Positions 26,003-34,921 of a DNA stretch of 64,000 bases are shown piece by piece. The number at the start of each line of letters is the position of its first letter. Positions within the stretch are counted from its first letter, which is position 1. Source of the DNA: Planobispora longispora (GTDB lineage Bacteria > Actinomycetota > Actinomycetes > Streptosporangiales > Streptosporangiaceae); assembly GCF_016863135.1 (NCBI RefSeq), contig NZ_BOOH01000037.1:1-64000 (forward strand), given 5' to 3'. The notes beneath the pieces were generated by a model. That model searched no databases. It was not told where the DNA came from and was given only the letters and a program-made list of their open reading frames with translations. Position numbers and translations under genes: made by a program.

Positions 26003-26593
26003 CTAGCCCCGAGGCGCGACGTCGATCACCGACCGGCACAGCGCGCTCAGCTCGTCGACCACCACGTCCAGCGGCGCCGAACTGCGCTGGGCCTGGGCGA
26101 ACACGAGCGCGCCCTCGAGCGCGCTGACCACGAGCACCGCGGTGGACCGCGCCCGCCCCGGGTCGGCCCCGTCCGCGACGAGCTTGTCGGAGATCAGGTC
26201 GCACCAGGTCCCGAACGTCGCACCGGCGATGTCCCGGGCGGCCCGTTCGGTGCCCAGCGCCGCGGCGACGATCGGGCAGCCGACGGCGTAGTCGCCGGCC
26301 TCCAGGCCGCGGCGCCACAGGCCGGCCAGCGCCCGCAGCGCGCCCGGGGCGTCCGGAGCGTCGAGTGTCCGGGCCACCCCGGCGCTCAGCTGCTCGGCGG
26401 CGCTGCGGGTGGCCTCCTCGACGAGCTGGGACTTGCCGCCAGGGAAGTGGTGGTAGATCGATCCGCGCGGCGCGCCGCTGTCGGCCAGCACGTCCGCGAA
26501 CGAGACCGCCGCGACGCCGCGCTGGCGGATCAGTCTGATCGCACTGCGGATCATCGCCGCCCGGGGGCCGGCCGGATCCTGCTGTCTCGCCAT
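26003..26593 (-). CDS. TetR family repressor
   Basis: This 196-residue protein has the N-terminal helix-turn-helix (SFADVLADSGAPRGSIYHHFPGGKSQL cut here by its SIYHHF recognition helix, about residues 35-60) and a C-terminal TetR_C domain of the YxaF/LmrA type (VGCPIVAAALG). It diverges from a thioesterase-like gene, and a 34-bp palindrome sits between the starts, so it very probably controls both genes. ATG at 26593 has GGGAG upstream. Confidence 0.87.
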   Translation of the reverse strand: MARQQDPAGPRAAMIRSAIRLIRQRGVAAVSFADVLADSGAPRGSIYHHFPGGKSQLVEEATRSAAEQLSAGVARTLDAPDAPGALRALAGLWRRGLEAGDYAVGCPIVAAALGTERAARDIAGATFGTWCDLISDKLVADGADPGRARSTAVLVVSALEGALVFAQAQRSSAPLDVVVDELSALCRSVIDVAPRG

Positions 26594-26613
26594 ACCCTCT
26601 GCTCCCGTCACCA

Positions 26614-26647
26614 CCGGTTCTATGTATGTTGTCATACATAGAACCGG
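26614..26647. promoter_or_regulatory. Perfect 15+4+15 palindromic operator for the TetR pair
   Basis: CCGGTTCTATGTATG (26614-26628) is followed by TTGT and then by its exact reverse complement (26633-26647). It lies between the starts of the TetR gene (26593, minus) and the thioesterase gene (26686, plus), where a shared operator is expected. Confidence 0.8.
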
Positions 26648-26685
26648 CCCGCGCCGGAACCCCCGTCCTGCTCCGAGGAGACAGC

Positions 26686-27507
26686 GTGATCGATATCGAC
26701 GCTCCGCCGCACCCGTTCGACGCGGCCATCGCCCTGGCCCCCGCAACCGACGGCCGCATCAGGAGCCGGACCCGGCCGGAGTACGCGAACATGGTCGGGC
26801 CCTTCGGCGGCATCACCGCCGCCACCCTCGTGCAGGCCGTCCAGCAGCACCCCGACCGGCTCGGCGACCCGCTCTCGATCACCGTCAACTACGCGGCCCC
26901 CGTCGCCGACGGCGACTTCGACATCAGCGCGCGGGCCGTGCGCACCAACCGCACCAACCAGCACTGGACGCTCGAGCTGACGCAGGACGACGTCGTCACG
27001 ACCACCGCCACCGCGGTGTTCGGCGTCCACCGCGACACGTGGTCGGACACCGAGATCGAGATGCCGCCGGCGCCGTCGCCGGACGCCGTGCCCGTGCAGG
27101 GCTTCCCGGACTTCATCGCCTGGGCCCGCAACTACGAGATGCGGTTCGTCGAGGGCGCGGTGCCGGACCAGGACGCCGGAGATCACCCGGACTCGACCTC
27201 GACGCTGTGGGTGCGCGACAACCCGGCCCGCCCCCTCGACTTCCCGGCGCTGGCGTCGTTGTGCGACGTGTTCTACCCGCGGGTGTTCCTGCGGCGCGGC
27301 CGGTACATGGCGGCCGGCACCGTCTCCCTCACCGCGTACTTCCACGCCGACGCCGAAGAACTCGTGGCCCAGGGCACGGACTACATCCTGGGCACCGCGC
27401 GCACCCGCCGCTTCTCGCGCGGCTATTTCGACCAGACCGCCCACCTGTGGGGCCGCGGCGGCACCCTGCTGGCCTCCAGCCACCAGCTGGTCTACTTCAA
27501 GGACTGA
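26686..27507 (+). CDS. Acyl-CoA thioesterase family protein (TesB-like double hot-dog)
   Basis: This 273-residue protein resembles double hot-dog thioesterases: MVGPFGGITAATLVQAVQQH (about 38-57), SITVNYAAPVADGDF, and a second half with AAGTVSLTAYFHADAEEL and GYFDQTAHLW. The reaction would be hydrolysis of an acyl-CoA. GTG at 26686 follows GAGGAGA; an ATG in the same frame at 26626 lies inside the operator and was rejected. Expression is likely controlled by the divergent TetR. Confidence 0.8.
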   Translation: MIDIDAPPHPFDAAIALAPATDGRIRSRTRPEYANMVGPFGGITAATLVQAVQQHPDRLGDPLSITVNYAAPVADGDFDISARAVRTNRTNQHWTLELTQDDVVTTTATAVFGVHRDTWSDTEIEMPPAPSPDAVPVQGFPDFIAWARNYEMRFVEGAVPDQDAGDHPDSTSTLWVRDNPARPLDFPALASLCDVFYPRVFLRRGRYMAAGTVSLTAYFHADAEELVAQGTDYILGTARTRRFSRGYFDQTAHLWGRGGTLLASSHQLVYFKD

Positions 27508-27600
27508 ACCCGCCCGGGGCCGAAGGGCCGAACCCGCCCGGGGCCGAAGGGCCGAACCCGCCCGGGGGTCGAAGGATCGAACCCGCCCGGGGGCCGCCGG
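27506..27600. repeat. 24-bp GC-rich tandem repeat, about four copies
   Basis: Starting at the thioesterase stop codon, the unit GAACCCGCCCGGGGCCGAAG plus GGCC is repeated exactly twice, then a third time with two changes and one insertion, then partly a fourth time. It joins the thioesterase end to an asparaginase remnant. Confidence 0.75.
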
Positions 27601-27603
27601 TCG

Positions 27604-27777
27604 CGCGCCTACGGCTTCCCCGGTTCCGAGAGCGATCTGCTCGTGCGAGGGCTGACCGGCGCGGGTTTCCTCCACCCGTACAAGGCGCGGATCCTGCTGA
27701 CCGTCCTGCTGGCCGCCGGAGCGTCCTGGGAGGAGATCACCGAGACGTTCGCCAGGGCGGGAGCCGGGCAGGTGTAG
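27604..27777 (+). pseudogene. L-asparaginase C-terminal remnant
   Basis: The frame reads [20 protein letters not shown], then [18 protein letters not shown], ending at TAG 27777. This is the C-terminal tail of type-I asparaginases (GYGFPGSE-x-DL, GL-x-AG-L, KAR-x-LL). The catalytic domain is gone; upstream is the tandem repeat. Confidence 0.6.
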
Positions 27778-27843
27778 CCCGGAACCCCGCGGACGCCGGA
27801 AATCCAGCCACGCGGGACGGCGGCCGGCCCGCGCGCCCGGGGC

Positions 27844-28815
27844 TCAGGGGATGAGGGCGACCTTGCCGACGACCCTGCGGTGGAGGAGGTCGTCCATGAC
27901 GTCGGCGGCGGCGTCGAGCGGCGCGGTGCGCGGCGCGACGGGGTCCAGGCGGCCGGATGTGACGAGTTCGAGCAGTTCCTCCAGGAGGGCGCGCTGCCTC
28001 AGGGGGCCGGTGAGCGACCAGGCACCCCAGTCGACGCCGACCAGCGACCGGTTGCGCAGCAGGACCTGATTGAGCGGCAGGGCCGGGATCGTGCCGGAGG
28101 CGAAGCCGATGACCAGGTAGCGGCCGTGGTCGCCGAGCGCGCGCAGCGCCTGCTCGGCGATCTCCCCGCCGACGGGATCGTAGACGAGGTCGACTCCGCC
28201 GTCCGACCAGTGGCGGGCGAGCGCCTTCAGGTCGGCCGGCGTGAGCTCGGAGGTGTCGGCGAGCTCGTGCGCGCCGGCGGCGCGGGCGGCGGCCAGCTTC
28301 TCCGGTGAGGAGGCCGCGGCGAGCACGCGGGCGCCCAGCGCCGCCGCGACCTGGACGGCGGCCAGGCCCACGCCGCCGCCGGCACCGAGGACCAGGACGG
28401 TCTCGCCGGCGGTGAGGGCGCCGCGGTTCCGGAGGGCGAACATGGCGGTGCTGTAGCTCTGGACGAAGGTCGCCGCCCGCGCCGCGTCGAGCCGGTCCGG
28501 AATCGGCACCGCCGCCGTCGCGGGCACCGCCACCTGGGAGGCGAAGCCGCCGAGACCGCACATGGCGACCACCCGGGTGCCCACGGCCGGCTCGGTGACT
28601 CCCGGGCCCGCCGCGGCGACCGTGCCGGCCACCTCGCCGCCGGGGACGAACGGCAGCGGCGGCTTGATCTGGTAGCGGCCCTGGACGAACAATCCGTCCA
28701 CGTAGTTGACTCCGGCCGCCTCCACGGCGATCAGGACCTGACCCGGGCCGGGCTCCACCGGCTTGGTCTCGGTCACCGCTACGGAGCCCAGTTCCTCGCA
28801 TATCACCGCGCGCAT
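27844..28815 (-). CDS. NADPH:quinone oxidoreductase family protein
   Basis: This 323-residue zinc-free MDR protein begins MRAVICEELGSVAVTE. It has AAGVNYVDGLFVQGRYQ (about 34-50) and the NADPH site VLVLGAGGGVGLAAVQVA (about 142-159), followed by DLVYDPVGG. Such enzymes reduce quinones or enones in the cytoplasm. ATG at 28815 was chosen because the long upstream frame lies across the neighbouring hydrolase gene. Confidence 0.88.
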   Translation of the reverse strand: MRAVICEELGSVAVTETKPVEPGPGQVLIAVEAAGVNYVDGLFVQGRYQIKPPLPFVPGGEVAGTVAAAGPGVTEPAVGTRVVAMCGLGGFASQVAVPATAAVPIPDRLDAARAATFVQSYSTAMFALRNRGALTAGETVLVLGAGGGVGLAAVQVAAALGARVLAAASSPEKLAAARAAGAHELADTSELTPADLKALARHWSDGGVDLVYDPVGGEIAEQALRALGDHGRYLVIGFASGTIPALPLNQVLLRNRSLVGVDWGAWSLTGPLRQRALLEELLELVTSGRLDPVAPRTAPLDAAADVMDDLLHRRVVGKVALIP

Positions 28816-28901
28816 GCGCCCTACTATGGCCGAAACCGAATCTTGTTCGCCAGTGTGAGCGGGCGGGCGCGCGGCCTTCCGAGGGGGTTTCCCGGCCGCC
28901 G

Positions 28902-29714
28902 TCAGGGCGCCCGTCCGGCCAGGTCCACGACCGCGTCCACCAGTTCGGGGCCGTCCAGGAAGACGCGGTCGTTGTGGCCCGCGCCCGCGATCTCGACGCT
29001 GCGGACCAGCCCCGGCGCCGCCTCGGCCACCGCCCGGCTCAGGCGGGCGGGCACGATCGTGTCGCGCGAACCGAAGACGACCGTCGTGGGCGCGCGCACG
29101 CCCGCCACGTGCTCGGTCACCGGGAAGCGGTCCCACAGCAGGGGGCGCACCGGCAGGAAGGGGTAGTTCACCTGGCCGGCGTCGGCCAGATCGGTGAAGG
29201 GGGAGCGCAGCAGCAGCGCCGTGGGCGGATGCTCGGCGGCCAGTTCCGTGACCACGGCCGCGCCCAGGCTCTCCCCGAAGTAGATCACGGCGTCGCCGGA
29301 GCGGGCCAGATGTTCCCGCGCCGCCCGGACGTCCAGGGCCAGCCCGGCCTCGCTGGGCCGGCCGGGGTTGCCGCCGTAGCCCCGGTAGTCCAGGAGCAGC
29401 ACCGACAGCCCGCGGGCGGCCAGCGCGCGGGCGAGCGGCGCCCGGTGCGCCCGGTTGCCCGCGTTGCCGCCCGCGACGAGCACCGACACGCCCCGCGCGG
29501 ACCCGGCGGCGGGCACGTACCAGGCTCCCAGGCGCAGGCCGTCGGCGGTGGTGAGGGTGACGTCGCGCGCCCCGGGCAGGACGGCGGCGGCCGGCGGGAC
29601 GGGGGAGCGGTCGGGCAGGTAGATCAGACTGCGCTGGAACAGCCAGGCCAGGCCGACCACCAGGAGTGCGAGCACGAGCAGGGTCAGCACGCCCCGCGTG
29701 ATCCAGACGAGCAT
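28902..29714 (-). CDS. Membrane-anchored alpha/beta hydrolase
   Basis: This 270-residue protein has an N-terminal membrane helix (about 4-28), then an alpha/beta hydrolase fold. LLLDYRGYGGNPGRPSE marks the strand after the oxyanion region, the nucleophile is in FGESLGAAV (GESLG), the acid is in GSRDTIVP and the histidine in AGAGHNDRVF. This is the BEM46/YfhR-like family of unknown substrate. ATG at 29714 follows GGGAGG. Confidence 0.85.
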   Translation of the reverse strand: MLVWITRGVLTLLVLALLVVGLAWLFQRSLIYLPDRSPVPPAAAVLPGARDVTLTTADGLRLGAWYVPAAGSARGVSVLVAGGNAGNRAHRAPLARALAARGLSVLLLDYRGYGGNPGRPSEAGLALDVRAAREHLARSGDAVIYFGESLGAAVVTELAAEHPPTALLLRSPFTDLADAGQVNYPFLPVRPLLWDRFPVTEHVAGVRAPTTVVFGSRDTIVPARLSRAVAEAAPGLVRSVEIAGAGHNDRVFLDGPELVDAVVDLAGRAP

Positions 29715-29830
29715 CGTCGACCTCCCACCGCCCACGGTACGGGCTCTCCTGCGCGACTCCGGTGATCATGGCAGGATGTTGCAATAACCTGTCATTGCCG
29801 ACAACCGGCGTTCCCCCGATAGTTGAGGGC

Positions 29831-30835
29831 ATGAGCGCCCACCCCGCCCTTCCCCACGTCGTCGTGATCGCGATGTTCCCGGGGGTCGACACGCTGGACG
29901 TGACCGGCCCCGCCGAGGTCTTCGCGATGGCCGGCCAGTTCCTGGGCGGGCGGCGCGCCGGTTACGAGGTGCGCCTGGCCGGTGAACGGCGCGGCCTGAT
30001 TCCGACCTTCTCGGGGGTACGGCTCTGCGTGGAAGAGGTGTTCGCCGAGCAGCGTCAGGCGATCGACACGCTGCTGGTGCCGGGCCGGATGCTGATCGGC
30101 CCGGACGGCCCGGTCCCGCAGATCGACGAGGGCGTGGTGGCGTGGCTGCGCGAGGCGGGGACCGGAGCCGGCCGGGTGGCGTCGGTGTGCGCGGGCGCGC
30201 ACATCACCGCCGCGGCCGGGCTGCTGGACGGGCACCGCGCCACCACGCACTGGGCGACCGTCGAGCGGCTCGCCGCCGACCACCCCGAGATCGAGGTCGA
30301 GTCCGATCCCATCTTCGTCCGCTCGGGCCGGATGTGGACCAGCGCCGGCATCACCTCCTCGATGGACCTCGCCCTGGCCCTGGTCGCGGAGGACCACGGC
30401 GACCGGCTCGCCCTCGACGTCGCCCGCGCCATGGTCATGTACCTGCAGCGGCCGGGCGGGCAGAGCCAGTTCAGCGTGCCTCTGGCGCAGCGGCCCGGCG
30501 GCCGTGACGACATCCGCGCCCTGCGGTTGTGGATCGGCGAGCATCTGGACGCCGACCTGTCGGTGCCCGCGCTGGCGGCGCGGACGGCGATGAGCGAGCG
30601 GAACTTCGCCCGGGTCTTCCACGCCGAGACCGGCAGCACGCCGGGCGCGTTCGTCGAGAGCATGCGCCTGGAGGCCGCGCGCCGGCTGCTGGAGCGCACC
30701 GGCCGCCTGCCGTCCGACATCGCCAGGGCGTGCGGGTTCCGTTCGGTGGAGACCCTGCACCGGGTCTTCCGCGACCGCCTGGGCACCACGCCGGGCGAGT
30801 ACCGGCGCAGGTTCCGCACCACCGCTTCCGGCTGA
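29831..30835 (+). CDS. GlxA-type AraC family regulator
   Basis: This 334-residue protein has a DJ-1/PfpI domain (about 8-190) with ASVCAGAHITAAAGLLDG and a C-terminal AraC domain (about 225-328) with ACGFRSVETLHRVFRDRLG. It is the second GlxA regulator in the window. A metallo-beta-lactamase-fold hydrolase follows 107 bases downstream on the same strand and is a plausible target. ATG at 29831 has only a weak GAGGG before it. Confidence 0.87.
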   Translation: MSAHPALPHVVVIAMFPGVDTLDVTGPAEVFAMAGQFLGGRRAGYEVRLAGERRGLIPTFSGVRLCVEEVFAEQRQAIDTLLVPGRMLIGPDGPVPQIDEGVVAWLREAGTGAGRVASVCAGAHITAAAGLLDGHRATTHWATVERLAADHPEIEVESDPIFVRSGRMWTSAGITSSMDLALALVAEDHGDRLALDVARAMVMYLQRPGGQSQFSVPLAQRPGGRDDIRALRLWIGEHLDADLSVPALAARTAMSERNFARVFHAETGSTPGAFVESMRLEAARRLLERTGRLPSDIARACGFRSVETLHRVFRDRLGTTPGEYRRRFRTTASG

Positions 30836-30942
30836 TCCACGGGCGCGTCGCCCCGGCCGTACCCCTTCCGACAACCGGGCCGCTCCCGCGGCGCCGGTCG
30901 ATGCCGCGCGTCCCGGCAGGGCGCACCACCGAAAGAGAGCAC

Positions 30943-31695
30943 ATGAAGATCACCGCCACGCACATCGGCACCGCGACCGTCCTGCTGGAGATCGGCGGGC
31001 TGCGCCTGCTCACCGACCCCGTCTTCGACCCCGCTCCGGCCGAGTTCGACTACGGCCCCGTCGTGCTGCGCAGCACCGCCGGTCCGGCGATCGAGGCGGG
31101 CGACCTGCCGCCGATCGACGCCGTCCTGCTGAGCCACGACGAGCACTACGACAACCTGGACACCATCGGACGCACGCTGCTCGACGGGCGTCCGGTGATG
31201 ACCACCGTCAGCGGCGCCGGACGCCTCGGCGGCGAGGCCGTGGGCCTGGAGCCGTGGGCCACCCGCGAGCTGACCGTCGGCGGCACGACGTTGCGGGTCA
31301 CCGGCACCCCCGGCCTGCACGGTCCCTTCGGGGACGTCACCGGCTTCGTCGTCGAGGAGCCCGGGGAGGAGGAGGCCCTCTACATCTCCGGCGACACCGT
31401 CTACTTCGACGAACTCGACGAGATCGGCCGCCGGTTCACCATCGGCACCGCCCTGCTGCACCTGGGGGCCCCGCGCATCCAGAACTTCGGCGGCGGCGAG
31501 CTGATCTGCATGGACGGCGCGCAGGGCGCGGCGCTCACCCGCTCGCTGGGAGCCCGCCGGGTCTGCCCGATCCACTACACCTCGTGGGAGCACTTCACCG
31601 AGGACCGTGACCAGGTCACCGCGTGTTTCACCGCCGCGGGACTCGCCGAGCGCCTCCACTGGCTCACCCCCGGCGTTCCCGAGATCCTCGGCTGA
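30943..31695 (+). CDS. MBL-fold metallohydrolase (UlaG-like)
   Basis: This 250-residue protein opens MKITATHIGTATVLLEIGGL, the usual start of UlaG-like metal hydrolases. The metal-binding motif is LLSHDEHYDN (about 66-75), with a later histidine in GTPGLHGPFG, an aspartate in ISGDTVYFDE and a histidine in CPIHYTSWEHF. The substrate may be a lactone or other ester; the exact one is unknown. GAAAGAGAG precedes the ATG. Confidence 0.85.
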   Translation: MKITATHIGTATVLLEIGGLRLLTDPVFDPAPAEFDYGPVVLRSTAGPAIEAGDLPPIDAVLLSHDEHYDNLDTIGRTLLDGRPVMTTVSGAGRLGGEAVGLEPWATRELTVGGTTLRVTGTPGLHGPFGDVTGFVVEEPGEEEALYISGDTVYFDELDEIGRRFTIGTALLHLGAPRIQNFGGGELICMDGAQGAALTRSLGARRVCPIHYTSWEHFTEDRDQVTACFTAAGLAERLHWLTPGVPEILG

Positions 31696-31708
31696 ACCGG
31701 ACGGCGGC

Positions 31709-31778
31709 GGACGGCGGCCACGGCGCCGATGCCGGCTGCGTGGCCGCCGTCCGTCCGGGATGCCGGTCCCGGACGGAC
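31709..31778. terminator. Double hairpin between convergent genes
   Basis: GGACGGCGGCCACG (31709-31722) pairs with CGTGGCCGCCGTCC (31739-31752). Overlapping it, GTCCGTCCGGGA (31749-31760) pairs with TCCCGGACGGAC (31767-31778). The two stems share four bases, so they are probably mutually exclusive. They terminate the metallohydrolase and pectate lyase genes. Confidence 0.7.
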
Positions 31779-31793
31779 GGCGGAAGCGCGCCG

Positions 31794-33356
31794 CTACCCG
31801 GCGTAGGTCTCGTACTCGGCGACCTTCGGCGTGCCGGTCGAGCCGGTGATCTCGAAGGTGAGCTTGCGCAGCGAGGTCTTGGCGAAGGTGATGACGCCCG
31901 CTCCGCTGCCGGAGGCCAGGACCGCGCCGGTGTCGCCGTTGACGACCCTCCAGGTCTTGATGCCGCCCGCGGAGCCCGATGCCTCACGGATGTTGATCTT
32001 GGAAACCGCGGTGGCGGAGCCCCACTTGATCGAGATGGAGCCGGTCGAGCCGGCCGGCGACCAGTACGTGCTCATGTTGCCGTCCCGCACGTTGCCGTAG
32101 CTCGTCCCGTCGGCCTTGCTGGAGCCGTCGGAGCCGGCCCCGATGCTGAGGTTGGCCCCGGTGGGCTGGGTCGTCGGGGTCACGGTGGGGGTCACGGTCG
32201 GCGTGGGCGTCGGGGTGGGCGTCACGGTCGGGGTGGGGGTCGGCGTCTGCGCCGAGCAGCTGCCGTTGGAGACCTTCAGCCCCTTGCCGGCCCCCGCCGT
32301 CTGGCCCACGATGCCCGGCACGCAGCCGGCCGTGTCGAGGCTGTAGGAGTACGGGATGCTGACGGTGGTGTTGGACTGCGGGTTGGGGCCGGCGGGCTTG
32401 TTGTCGGTCCCGGGGGCCGACCAGGTCACGTTGTCGAAGACGTTGCCGCTGACTTGCCAGTAACCGGCCGCGTCGGTGTAGAACGTGCCCAGGACGTCCT
32501 TGGAGTTCTTGAAGTAGTTGTTGTCCACCTTGGCGCGGGCCCCGGCCCGGGAGTTGATGCCCGACTCGTTGAGGCTCACGTAGTAGTTGTTGTAGATGTG
32601 GGCGATGCCGCCGCGCAGCAGGGGCGTACGGGAGTCGATGTTCTCGTACAGGTTGTGGTGGTAGGTGATGAAGCCGTTCGACAGGTCGCTCTCACTGGAC
32701 CCCACCAGGCCGCCGCGGCCGGAGTTGCGCAGGATGCTGTAGGACAGGGTCACGTACTGGGTGTTGCCCTTCATGTCGAAGAGGCCGTCGAAGCCCTCCG
32801 ACTCCCCGCCCGACGCCTCCAGGGTGGCGTGGTCGACCCAGACGTTGCGGACCGTGCCCTCCATGCCGATGGCGTCACCGCCGTTGGAGATGGGCGAGCC
32901 CGACTTCTTGACGTTCCGTACGGTCACGTTCTGGACGATGATGTTGCTGGAGTCGCGGATGTGGATGCCCACCTGGTCGAAGACGGCTCCGCTGCCGACT
33001 CCGACGATCGTGACGTTGCTGATCTGCTTGAGCTCGATCAGGCCGGCGGCGGTGCTGCAGCTGTCACCCGAGACCTTGGCGGTGTTGCCGTGGTTGATGG
33101 TGCCCTCGACCTCGATGGTGATCGGGGTGCTGCTGCTGGCCCGGTTGCACAGGGCCGCGTGGATCGCGGTCCCCGTGGTGGCCCGCACCGTCTGCCCGCC
33201 CGCACCGCCGGTGGTCCCGCCGTTCTGGGTCGCGTAGCCGGTGGCGCCGCCGGCCGCCGCCGACGCCGCAGGCGTCGACAGGACCGCGCCGGCCGCGGCC
33301 GCGACGGCCGTCGTGGCCAGCGCCGCAGAAAGCCGCAGTGTGACTGGTCGTCTCAT
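31794..33356 (-). CDS. Secreted pectate lyase (PL1) with discoidin-like C-terminal domain
   Basis: This 520-residue protein has a signal peptide (about 1-33, SAALATTAVAAAAGAVLSTP). The catalytic right-handed beta-helix (about 35-350) includes GGDAIGMEGTVRNVWVDHAT, FDGLFDMKGNTQYVTLSYS and NNYYVSLNESGINSRAGAR, typical of family 1 lyases that cut polygalacturonate. A TPTPT linker (about 365-395) leads to a galactose-binding/discoidin-like domain (YWSPAGSTGSISIKWG). The start is ATG 33356. A palindrome of LacI-operator type lies about 385 bases upstream. Confidence 0.88.
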   Translation of the reverse strand: MRRPVTLRLSAALATTAVAAAAGAVLSTPAASAAAGGATGYATQNGGTTGGAGGQTVRATTGTAIHAALCNRASSSTPITIEVEGTINHGNTAKVSGDSCSTAAGLIELKQISNVTIVGVGSGAVFDQVGIHIRDSSNIIVQNVTVRNVKKSGSPISNGGDAIGMEGTVRNVWVDHATLEASGGESEGFDGLFDMKGNTQYVTLSYSILRNSGRGGLVGSSESDLSNGFITYHHNLYENIDSRTPLLRGGIAHIYNNYYVSLNESGINSRAGARAKVDNNYFKNSKDVLGTFYTDAAGYWQVSGNVFDNVTWSAPGTDNKPAGPNPQSNTTVSIPYSYSLDTAGCVPGIVGQTAGAGKGLKVSNGSCSAQTPTPTPTVTPTPTPTPTVTPTVTPTTQPTGANLSIGAGSDGSSKADGTSYGNVRDGNMSTYWSPAGSTGSISIKWGSATAVSKINIREASGSAGGIKTWRVVNGDTGAVLASGSGAGVITFAKTSLRKLTFEITGSTGTPKVAEYETYAG

Positions 33357-33833
33357 TCTCGACTTGCCTTTCGTCTTCGAATGCTGGGGGGTACTGCTCC
33401 ATGCCGTGATCATTTCGGCGGATCGCCGAGGTCGCCCGCCCGTCGCCGGGCAGGCTGCCGCCCGGCCCGGACGAGGGAGTCCTCCTCGGTGGGGATCGGG
33501 CCGGCGGTCCGGCCGCGACCTGGCCCTTCCGGGTCGTCAGCGAAGATCGTCAGTGCGGGTCGCGGGGCCGCGGGGAAAGCCGCGACGGCGCCATACGTCG
33601 TCGTGATGGCGCGCACCCCGCGTTCGGTGGTGCGTCGACATCCCGGGTGAAGTCCTCGCGCGGGATCGATGAGGGCTCATGCGCAAAATCGCTGTAGATG
33701 CCGCGGCGGTCGCCTCCATCGGAATGATCCGGTACGCTAGGAAAGCGCTTTCCATCCGGGAGAATAAAGTGACCCCTGTCGGGTTGGCAAGACCGCGGAC
33801 ACCGGAAATTCATCCGGCCGCGCCTCGTCGTGC
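33357..33833. other. 477-base intergenic region upstream of the pectate lyase
   Basis: Apart from the palindrome at 33740 and the pectate lyase leader, I see no gene here. Short frames in it have no ribosome site or recognisable domain. Confidence 0.4.
33740..33753. promoter_or_regulatory. LacI-type operator palindrome
   Basis: GGAAAGCGCTTTCC is a perfect 14-bp palindrome with the central GCGC typical of LacI-family sites. It sits between the pectate lyase (minus) and an amidohydrolase remnant (plus), so it could serve the lyase or a lost gene. Confidence 0.5.
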
Positions 33834-34200
33834 GTGGTCGGCGGCGCGCCGCCGTACCCGTCGGTGACGCTGGAGGGCATCGCCACCGGCATCCTCTCGT
33901 TGACCACGCCGGGCGCCCATCTCGGCGGCGGCGCCGACGCGGCGTACGTGGCCCGGGAGTGCAACGAGTTCGCCGCCGGACTGGTGGAGGAGCATCCCCG
34001 CCGGTTCGGGCTCTTCGCCACGCTCAACCCTGCCGGACGTCGCGGCCGCGGTCACCGAGGCCGCCCACGCGCTGGACCACCCGGCCGCCGACGGTGTGAT
34101 GCTGCTGGCCAACAGCTACGGCGCCGCCGACCCGGTGACGGAGCTCCGGCGGGTGCTGGAGAGCGTCCTCGGCCACACGGTCGGGGAGGGAGCCGGCTGA
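33834..34200 (+). pseudogene. Amidohydrolase family pseudogene with frameshift and deletions
   Basis: The first part reads VVGGAPPYPSVTLEGIATG and GLVEEHPRRFGLFATLN, matching 2-pyrone-dicarboxylate/ACMSD-like amidohydrolases. At about 34027 the frame shifts by one and continues LPDVAAAVTEAAHALDH and ADGVMLLANSYG, then jumps to a C-terminal-like end at TGA 34200. The metal-binding N-terminus and the central barrel are missing. Confidence 0.6.
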
Positions 34201-34228
34201 GAGCCGCCGCCCGGTGTCATGAGGGTGC

Positions 34229-34921
34229 TCAGTGTTGCGAGGGCGCGAGCCGTGCGGCGATGCCGTCCAGCACGAGATCGAGCTTGCGGGCGAACCACAC
34301 CGAGGCGGGCTCGGCCAGGGCGGTCCGGATGAGCGGCGCCACCGCCTCGCCGACCGCCGTCGCCCAGGCGTCCGCGGTGCTCGTGCGGACGTCGGCGTCT
34401 CCCACGGGGACGTCCAGTTGCTTGCCGCGGCTGAAGACGTCGACGGTGAGGTCGAAGACGGTGTCCGCCGCCAGGAACGCGTTCTCGGGGGTGAACCCGT
34501 AGGCGATCAGCTGCTGGATGGAGTCGCCGAACCGGCGCATGAGCTCCTCGGGGAAGCGCGTCAGCTTGAGGAACTCCTTGATGAGACCGGGATGGGACTC
34601 CAGCAGCCGCCAGACGGCGTCGGCCTGCGCGGCGAGGTCCGTACGCCACCGCCCGGCCGGCTCCGGCCAGGGGGTGAGCTGCAGCATCCGGTTCATGGCC
34701 AGGACGACCAGGTCCTCGCGGTCGGCGACGTGGCGGTAGAGCGCCGAGTGGGCGACCTGCAACTGCTCGGCGACCGTGGCGAGGGTGAGGTTGTCGAACC
34801 CCACGGCGAGGGCGGCGTCGGCGATCGCGGGCCGGGTGATGCGCGCGGGACGCCCCCGGGGGCGTCCCAGCACCCGCCACTGACGCGGCTGTCGGCTCAT
34901 GTCCCCCTGCTCGCCCGCCAT
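34229..34921 (-). CDS. TetR family regulator
   Basis: This 230-residue protein has an N-terminal HTH (LTLATVAEQLQVAHSALYRH, about 45-64) and a C-terminal ligand domain. The start is uncertain between ATG 34921 and ATG 34900. It diverges from an MFS drug exporter at 35070, which it probably represses. The promoter stretch (34995-35050) is AT-rich. Confidence 0.83.
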   Translation of the reverse strand: MAGEQGDMSRQPRQWRVLGRPRGRPARITRPAIADAALAVGFDNLTLATVAEQLQVAHSALYRHVADREDLVVLAMNRMLQLTPWPEPAGRWRTDLAAQADAVWRLLESHPGLIKEFLKLTRFPEELMRRFGDSIQQLIAYGFTPENAFLAADTVFDLTVDVFSRGKQLDVPVGDADVRTSTADAWATAVGEAVAPLIRTALAEPASVWFARKLDLVLDGIAARLAPSQH

